A stretch of 64,000 nucleotides of DNA. It comes from a virus. Position numbers and translations under genes: made by a program. How positions within the stretch are numbered: the first letter of the stretch is position 1; each line of letters starts with the position of its first letter. The notes under the pieces are model-generated. The model ran no database searches, was not told where the DNA came from, and worked only from the letters and a program-made list of their open reading frames with translations. Below, piece after piece: positions 59,827 to 64,000 of this stretch. The DNA lies in the IMG/VR virus record IMGVR_UViG_3300035181_001867, positions 1-64,000 of that record; one strand, 5' to 3'.

Positions 59827-61176
59827 TTAAATGTCAATTAAATCTGATAATCTTGAACTTCGTTGTTCGAGATTATTTATTTTTTCACCAGATTTATTAT
59901 CTGATGATTTACCTACAAACGTCAAGGGTTTTATTCCTGGAGGATTTTCTACCCGTAACGCCTTCCTTTCCCATTTCAACTCTACACGCTTTCCAACACC
60001 TTCAGCTGAACGAGTTTTCAAGAATTCTAAATGAATTTCTCCTGCTGCTCTCATTACATTATTAAATATTATAGAAGCGTATATATCTGTTGTATTAATT
60101 TTACTAATACCACCTGCTATATGACTATGATTCAATTCAGATGTAGTAACCGCTGAACGGTTTTGTTGTGATGCTGATATTCCAATCATATTATAATCAA
60201 CAAGAATCTCACACACCTGCTCTGTTACTTGTTTATCCTTCTCATGTACATTATCTGCTGATACCTTTTCATTTGGGTTCATCAAATCCAAATAGTCGAG
60301 AATTATTAAATCGGGAGGAAATCCCCTACGTAGTATATATTCTCGTAAAAACCCTCGTACTCTATTAGGGGTAGTTCCAGAAGGTAAACGTTCGATGTGA
60401 ATATCAACTGTTTCAACTCCTGTTTGTTTTTGAATGTTTTGACGGATTTGTTCCATCATATGATCAATTTCAATCTCTCGGTTAGTTATCTCTGTTTGTT
60501 CAATACTTGTAACCATACTGAAGAAACGTTTTGCTATCATTTCTTCAGGGAGTTCAAAACTTAAATATAAAACACGAAGTCCATGATTAATGAGATAATT
60601 TAATCCAAAATTGGCCATCATAATTGACTTACCACCGCCGGAATTTGCTGAAAACAATAACAATTCTTTACGACGTAAACCACCACCAAGGATATTATCA
60701 AATTCTGTGTATCCGGATGCGAGAGCTGGGTGTTGTTTTAATCGTTCAAGTAGTTCTTTTCTATCTTCGAACAATCCAACACCAGCTTGGGTAAACACAG
60801 ACGTTGTGATAGCATCTCGAAGGTTGGATTCAATCTTTCCATAATCTCCTTTATTATATAATTCAACGGAATCGAGGATTGCTTGTCTAATCGCAGCTTT
60901 TTTACAAAAACTTTCGACTTCTGTTAATGCATATCTGGTTTGGTCTGTTGTTAATTCATGTTTGGTAAATTTTGTTCCTGATTCGGCTTCAACTTGTTCT
61001 AAGGAAGCAATTGAGTTATATTGATTGTAATAAATCAATATAAAATTGAGAGCTTTTTGCAGAGTAACGTCAAAATATTTCGCATGTATAATGGGTTCAC
61101 ATAACCCAAAAACATCCACAGATGATAACATATATTCAATTAATAATTTTTGCTTTGCTACATTTTCTATTTCCAT
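59827..61176 (-). CDS. 41: Replicative DNA helicase (DnaB/gp41 type)
   Basis: 449 residues against 475 in T4 gp41. Walker A at about 177-184 (ANSGGGKS), Walker B LIILDY at 290-295, the sensor-like ISASQQNRSA near 334-343, and RSAEGVGKRVELKWERKALR near the C terminus. An N-terminal helical domain (FGLCEPIIHAKYFDVTLQKAL) would contact primase. It would unwind DNA 5' to 3' at the fork. It is encoded on the - strand, 40 kb from the clamp cluster. Confidence 0.85.
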   Translation of the reverse strand: MEIENVAKQKLLIEYMLSSVDVFGLCEPIIHAKYFDVTLQKALNFILIYYNQYNSIASLEQVEAESGTKFTKHELTTDQTRYALTEVESFCKKAAIRQAILDSVELYNKGDYGKIESNLRDAITTSVFTQAGVGLFEDRKELLERLKQHPALASGYTEFDNILGGGLRRKELLLFSANSGGGKSIMMANFGLNYLINHGLRVLYLSFELPEEMIAKRFFSMVTSIEQTEITNREIEIDHMMEQIRQNIQKQTGVETVDIHIERLPSGTTPNRVRGFLREYILRRGFPPDLIILDYLDLMNPNEKVSADNVHEKDKQVTEQVCEILVDYNMIGISASQQNRSAVTTSELNHSHIAGGISKINTTDIYASIIFNNVMRAAGEIHLEFLKTRSAEGVGKRVELKWERKALRVENPPGIKPLTFVGKSSDNKSGEKINNLEQRSSRLSDLIDI

Positions 61177-61194
61177 ATATCTTCTCTGATAATT

Positions 61195-61202
61195 TATTTA
61201 TT
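61195..61202 (-). promoter_or_regulatory. Late-type -10 (AATAAATA) before helicase
   Basis: Lies 19 bases before ATG 61176. A late box before a replication gene is unusual, so it may be a coincidence in AT-rich sequence. Confidence 0.4.
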
Positions 61203-61231
61203 ATACGTTACAACACCTTGACCTTCAACAA

Positions 61232-62449
61232 CTACATGACCATAATTGCAGGGTAAACGACTTGTTGTTGGTCCTTTCTCACGAACAGAATTCCACTTAC
61301 TTGTGTGGTAACAACGAGAGATGACTTGAGAGAGAGTTTTGACGCATCAATTATATGTGTGGTATCTTTGTCATATGCTGTGTATGGGTCATCAGAGAGC
61401 AGAACGTATACTGATGATGGTTGTATTGGATAATCAACTACAATTTTACTTCTCCTAGCAAAAATTTCAGAAATTTCAATAGATGGAGATACACTGATGA
61501 TAGTGTCTCCAGTTGCGGTTTGAGTTGAATTAATAACTTGGTATTCTTTATCGTTCCCCTTTGAACCAACAACCTTGAGTGTTTTTGCTGGAAGCTGAGT
61601 AATATCTAAAAAACCAGATACTAAAAACGTTTGTTGAGAAGTATCAGCTGCAAGTAAGGGAAACGATTTCGTATTAGTTAAAAAGAATGTTGAACCATCA
61701 ACGATAAGAGGATTTGCGTTAATATCATCATCTAAACGAGTTGTTTGAACATTCCACGATTTACCAGCAAAGAACACTTTATTAAGTAACACACCTGCCG
61801 ATTGTTGTTTCCACCATGGAGATAGTGGAGAAGTGTCAGTGGTGAACGTGATTGGAAAAAGAGATATTAATTGTCCAGTAATACCTGATATAAATCCAAT
61901 CTTAATTCCAGATAAATCAAACGTTGGTGGAACTGCTAAAGAAAGAACTTTCCCACCTGTTATATTTACCAAAGGAATCTGGGACGGTTGTTGAGTTAAA
62001 ATTGTTTCTCTTTGAGTGTCTGTAACTGATGAACGAGCAAAACATTGAACTACTCCTGTCCTTGATTCGGTAAATGTAATATGTACTTCAAAAGGATCTA
62101 CATATTGAACAGTATAATCTGTTGTCTCAATCAGAGTTCCATCTGGTAGTTTTATATGAACTTGAAGGGAAGGATTCGTTCCAAGATTGTGAACTACTTT
62201 CCACAAACGTAAAGCAACTGTTTGATATAACTTATAATAAACTCTTCGTGGTAACCAATCTTGAAGTCCAGTAGGATCTGGAGCTGGCAATTTTCCTTGG
62301 ATGTAAGAAGACTTAATTCCTGTTTGAACTAATTTTCCTTTACACCCGTTTGTGATAATACAACGAGACATAATTTCCAACCCATCTATAACTTGAGGAA
62401 CATCTATATCTCGTTTGCAAGTATCACAAGTGTAAGAAACAACAGCCAT
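61232..62449 (-). CDS. Structural protein with zinc ribbon and WTxxHN-like module
   Basis: 405 residues, preceded by AAGGAT. A four-cysteine zinc ribbon lies at the N terminus (C8xxC11, then C30 and C36). Residues ~75-145 are a module of the WTxxHN type (LRLWKVVHNLGTNPSLQVHI to VHITFTESRTGVVQCF). The rest is beta-rich (VPLVNITGGKVLSL, KVVGSKGNDKEYQVI). This is the only copy of that module on the far side of the baseplate genes. It may be a virion or neck protein; unknown. Confidence 0.65.
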   Translation of the reverse strand: MAVVSYTCDTCKRDIDVPQVIDGLEIMSRCIITNGCKGKLVQTGIKSSYIQGKLPAPDPTGLQDWLPRRVYYKLYQTVALRLWKVVHNLGTNPSLQVHIKLPDGTLIETTDYTVQYVDPFEVHITFTESRTGVVQCFARSSVTDTQRETILTQQPSQIPLVNITGGKVLSLAVPPTFDLSGIKIGFISGITGQLISLFPITFTTDTSPLSPWWKQQSAGVLLNKVFFAGKSWNVQTTRLDDDINANPLIVDGSTFFLTNTKSFPLLAADTSQQTFLVSGFLDITQLPAKTLKVVGSKGNDKEYQVINSTQTATGDTIISVSPSIEISEIFARRSKIVVDYPIQPSSVYVLLSDDPYTAYDKDTTHIIDASKLSLKSSLVVTTQVSGILFVRKDQQQVVYPAIMVM

Positions 62450-62453
62450 CGTT

Positions 62454-62738
62454 TTATCCTTTTATTAATTGAATCCCAGTCGTTTGAGTTATATATTCCC
62501 GCTCAACGCTGTCCAAGACTTTAAAGTGACCAGCAACAGCATGACGCTCAAGTTCAATTGTAGCTTTTTCACCACCACTCATTGTCCATGGAACCAAACT
62601 TAAAATCACTCTATCTGTCATTTGTTGTGGAACAACACAATATGGATTCTTGACATGATATTTATTATCTATTATTGGACTATCGACATCCCCTATAACT
62701 TCTTCACCGTTTATTAATTTAAATCCTCTAACTGACAT
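62454..62738 (-). CDS. Sm-like small phage protein
   Basis: 94 residues, preceded by TAGGAG. RGFKLINGEEVIGDV, YHVKNPYCVV and LVPWTMSGG follow the Sm-like beta-barrel pattern common in phage small proteins (LxNGEEVIGxV). Some Sm-like proteins bind RNA; none of this type has a proven phage role that I know. It stands five bases from its downstream neighbour. Confidence 0.65.
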   Translation of the reverse strand: MSVRGFKLINGEEVIGDVDSPIIDNKYHVKNPYCVVPQQMTDRVILSLVPWTMSGGEKATIELERHAVAGHFKVLDSVEREYITQTTGIQLIKG

Positions 62739-62747
62739 GTAAAACTC

Positions 62748-63086
62748 CTATAACAAATAGTTGTTCATCATACTGACGAACGATGTATTCCATGATATTT
62801 CATTTATTCCAACAATACGAGAATAAATCAAAATTAAATCATAGAGTGTGAAAATTGTTCCTGTAAAAAAGTATGCATAAGAACCAAGAAGCAACGATTC
62901 AAGGGCCCACAACACATTACCTGAAAAAAATAATAACCAAGGGATTGGTGACTGTGCGGCAATTTGTGGACTTAACAGAGTAGTAGTTCCAAATATAAAC
63001 GAACAACCAACAATAAGTTGTAATAATTTTTTATGATTTGTTGTTATCGTTTGAAGATAGAACCACAACATGGAAAGATCAATCAT
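62748..63086 (-). CDS. Small membrane protein (3-4 segments)
   Basis: 112 residues from ATG 63086; GTG 63098 is an alternative. Hydrophobic stretches: LSMLWFYLQTI, LLQLIVGCSFIFGTTTLL, IPWLLFFSGNVLWALESLLL, YFFTGTIFTLYDLILIY. The layout recalls small transporters or holin-like proteins, but nothing is diagnostic. It overlaps the end of the upstream gene. Confidence 0.55.
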   Translation of the reverse strand: MIDLSMLWFYLQTITTNHKKLLQLIVGCSFIFGTTTLLSPQIAAQSPIPWLLFFSGNVLWALESLLLGSYAYFFTGTIFTLYDLILIYSRIVGINEISWNTSFVSMMNNYLL

Positions 63087-63327
63087 TTTCGTACCCACGT
63101 TTGTGTTGTTTCATTCCTACAAAACCTAAAAATAACGGAATTTTAACTTGTTGTCCTAAATGAGGGACACCACCCCCGTTTATTTCATTGTAACGTTCTG
63201 TAAATTTAACTAGCATATCTTCTGACATGTCGTTGTGGTTATACTTACGGATAATCGCTCTAATTGTTTCTCCTGACCCGAAGGTGTGATACACAAAATT
63301 GATTCCCTCTTTTTCTTTCGTTTCCAT
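63079..63327 (-). CDS. LysM-like small protein
   Basis: 82 residues. VYHTFGSGETIRAIIRKYN, FTERYNEIN and GQQVKIPLFLGF follow the LysM order (Y-x-V-x-x-G-D-T-I, then N, then G-x-x-L-x-I-P). T4 gp53, a baseplate wedge protein, carries a LysM-like fold, so this could be a tail protein. It is much shorter than gp53 (196 residues). Confidence 0.6.
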   Translation of the reverse strand: METKEKEGINFVYHTFGSGETIRAIIRKYNHNDMSEDMLVKFTERYNEINGGGVPHLGQQVKIPLFLGFVGMKQHKRGYEND

Positions 63328-63329
63328 AT

Positions 63330-63923
63330 CTATCTCTTTATTTGTTGTAATAATTCATTGTAATTTGGAAATGTGTTCGCATTAACAGCATAATAATATG
63401 GAATATTATATATTATTATTTCACAACCCTCAACAATGCCCCGTTCTAGTTCGTTCTCTACGTACGAATAAATCATTAAGTCTTTAACAATATCAGCTAT
63501 ATTGTCTACATTCAACTCAATTTTCTCTAATAAAGACTCGAAGGTATTTTGGTATTCGGAATTTGAATTTTTTATTTCTCTGCTATATGCAAATTTAAAT
63601 TCGTTTGTTGGAAAAACATAATAGGGTTGTGTTAGTTTGTTTTTAACAAAAGAACGTTCACCGTTTGCAAATATAGATCGTTGGTGAAAATTTGAAACGT
63701 TGAATTTATCGAAAAAGGCTTCGTTGAAAATATCTATCAAATCACTCTGTCGCTTGTGAAAACGAATCTTCATCTTTACAAAATCTTCAGTGTGATTTAA
63801 AAAGCCTTTTAACAGAGGTTTATCTGTCATAGACAAAAATTGATTGCAATTATTAGATAACAGCATTATTTGTTCTGCTGATAACTTGCTGTTATGTTCT
63901 TGGAAAAGTTCTTGGATTTTCAT
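63330..63923 (-). CDS. Unknown conserved phage protein, MKIQELF start
   Basis: 197 residues from ATG 63923; the frame is open further up, but a late-type box lies between. MKIQELFQEHN recalls the array leader but lacks L-x-E|A. Inside: FVKMKIRFHKRQSDLIDIFNEAFFD, QPYYVFPTNEFKFAYSREIKNS, ILIYNIPYYYAV-like end. I recall similar proteins in other large myophages with no known function. It ends two bases before the next start. Confidence 0.65.
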   Translation of the reverse strand: MKIQELFQEHNSKLSAEQIMLLSNNCNQFLSMTDKPLLKGFLNHTEDFVKMKIRFHKRQSDLIDIFNEAFFDKFNVSNFHQRSIFANGERSFVKNKLTQPYYVFPTNEFKFAYSREIKNSNSEYQNTFESLLEKIELNVDNIADIVKDLMIYSYVENELERGIVEGCEIIIYNIPYYYAVNANTFPNYNELLQQIKR

Positions 63924-63942
63924 ATACAAAATTGTTTTTGTA

Positions 63943-63950
63943 TATTTACA
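63943..63950 (-). promoter_or_regulatory. Late promoter -10 variant (TGTAAATA)
   Basis: Lies 20 bases before ATG 63923. Confidence 0.5.
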
Positions 63951-63963
63951 ATACAAACACAGA

Positions 63964-63993
63964 GAGGGATATCCCCTTAAGGGAACATCCCTC
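63964..63993. repeat. Hairpin with inner palindrome at window end
   Basis: GAGGGAT and ATCCCTC can pair, enclosing the palindrome CCCTTAAGGG. On the - strand no T-run follows, so it is not a clear terminator; it may end or separate transcripts from outside the window. Confidence 0.5.
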
Positions 63994-64000
63994 ATTATCT

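Noticed and set aside
62659-62666. AATAAATA on the - strand inside the Sm-like gene as a late promoter
   Set aside because: It encodes N-K-Y in the middle of a gene, over 200 bases before the next start, and AT-rich chance matches of one-base variants are expected.
63330-63923. MKIQELFQE start as a capsid-targeting leader
   Set aside because: The residue three before E is F rather than L or I, and H follows E, so it does not fit the cleavage consensus.

Overview
The window is part of an AT-rich genome of a large contractile-tailed bacteriophage (myovirus), distantly T4-like. The evidence is a sliding clamp (gp45 type), a FEN-family RNase H, a DnaB/gp41-type helicase, baseplate proteins of the gp5, gp6 and gp25 types, a PAAR spike-tip protein, and many copies of the T4 late-promoter -10 box TATAAATA (or one-base variants) just upstream of genes. 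I see no tRNA, rRNA, integrase, plasmid or cellular housekeeping genes. The host cannot be told from the sequence.

Layout. (1) 1-18710, + strand: the end of one gene, then 27 tandem paralogous genes, each joined to the next by a 4-base ATGA overlap. Each has a fixed 57-residue head that starts MKLRDLFEA, 4 to 11 copies of a 26-residue (78-base) repeat, and a 19-residue tail. One copy is frameshifted and one has an internal stop. (2) 18711-21291, + strand: a promoter and a DNA-replication cluster (MazG-like protein, sliding clamp, two small genes, RNase H). (3) 21288-25014: a membrane protein on the - strand, divergent from the PAAR protein and its neighbour on the + strand, then a homing endonuclease and a small unknown gene that ends at a bidirectional terminator. 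(4) 25071-56203, - strand: virion genes. Transcription runs from high to low coordinates: an oxygenase-like protein, the gp5-like spike, gp25, gp6, a 2898-residue protein in the gp7 position, then baseplate/tail and fibre proteins. Three more homing endonucleases of the same family are inserted among them. (5) 56207-63923, - strand: a retropepsin-like protease, a PD-(D/E)XK nuclease, two virion/core-like proteins, small conserved phage genes, the helicase, a virion-like protein with a zinc ribbon, a Sm-like protein, a membrane protein, a LysM-like protein and an unknown gene.

How it fits together. The replication proteins duplicate the genome, and the - strand late genes build the contractile tail under T4-type late promoters. 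The homing endonucleases are selfish genes lodged beside essential structural genes. The 18-kb repeat-gene array is the most unusual part. Its conserved leader matches the T4 prohead-protease consensus L-x-E|A at a place like that of the T4 internal-protein capsid-targeting peptide. I therefore propose, as inference only, that it encodes a diversifying family of capsid-packaged, co-injected proteins.

There is no gene-free stretch over 300 bases. The longest gap, about 80-140 bases at 18655-18794, holds a mini-gene and a promoter.
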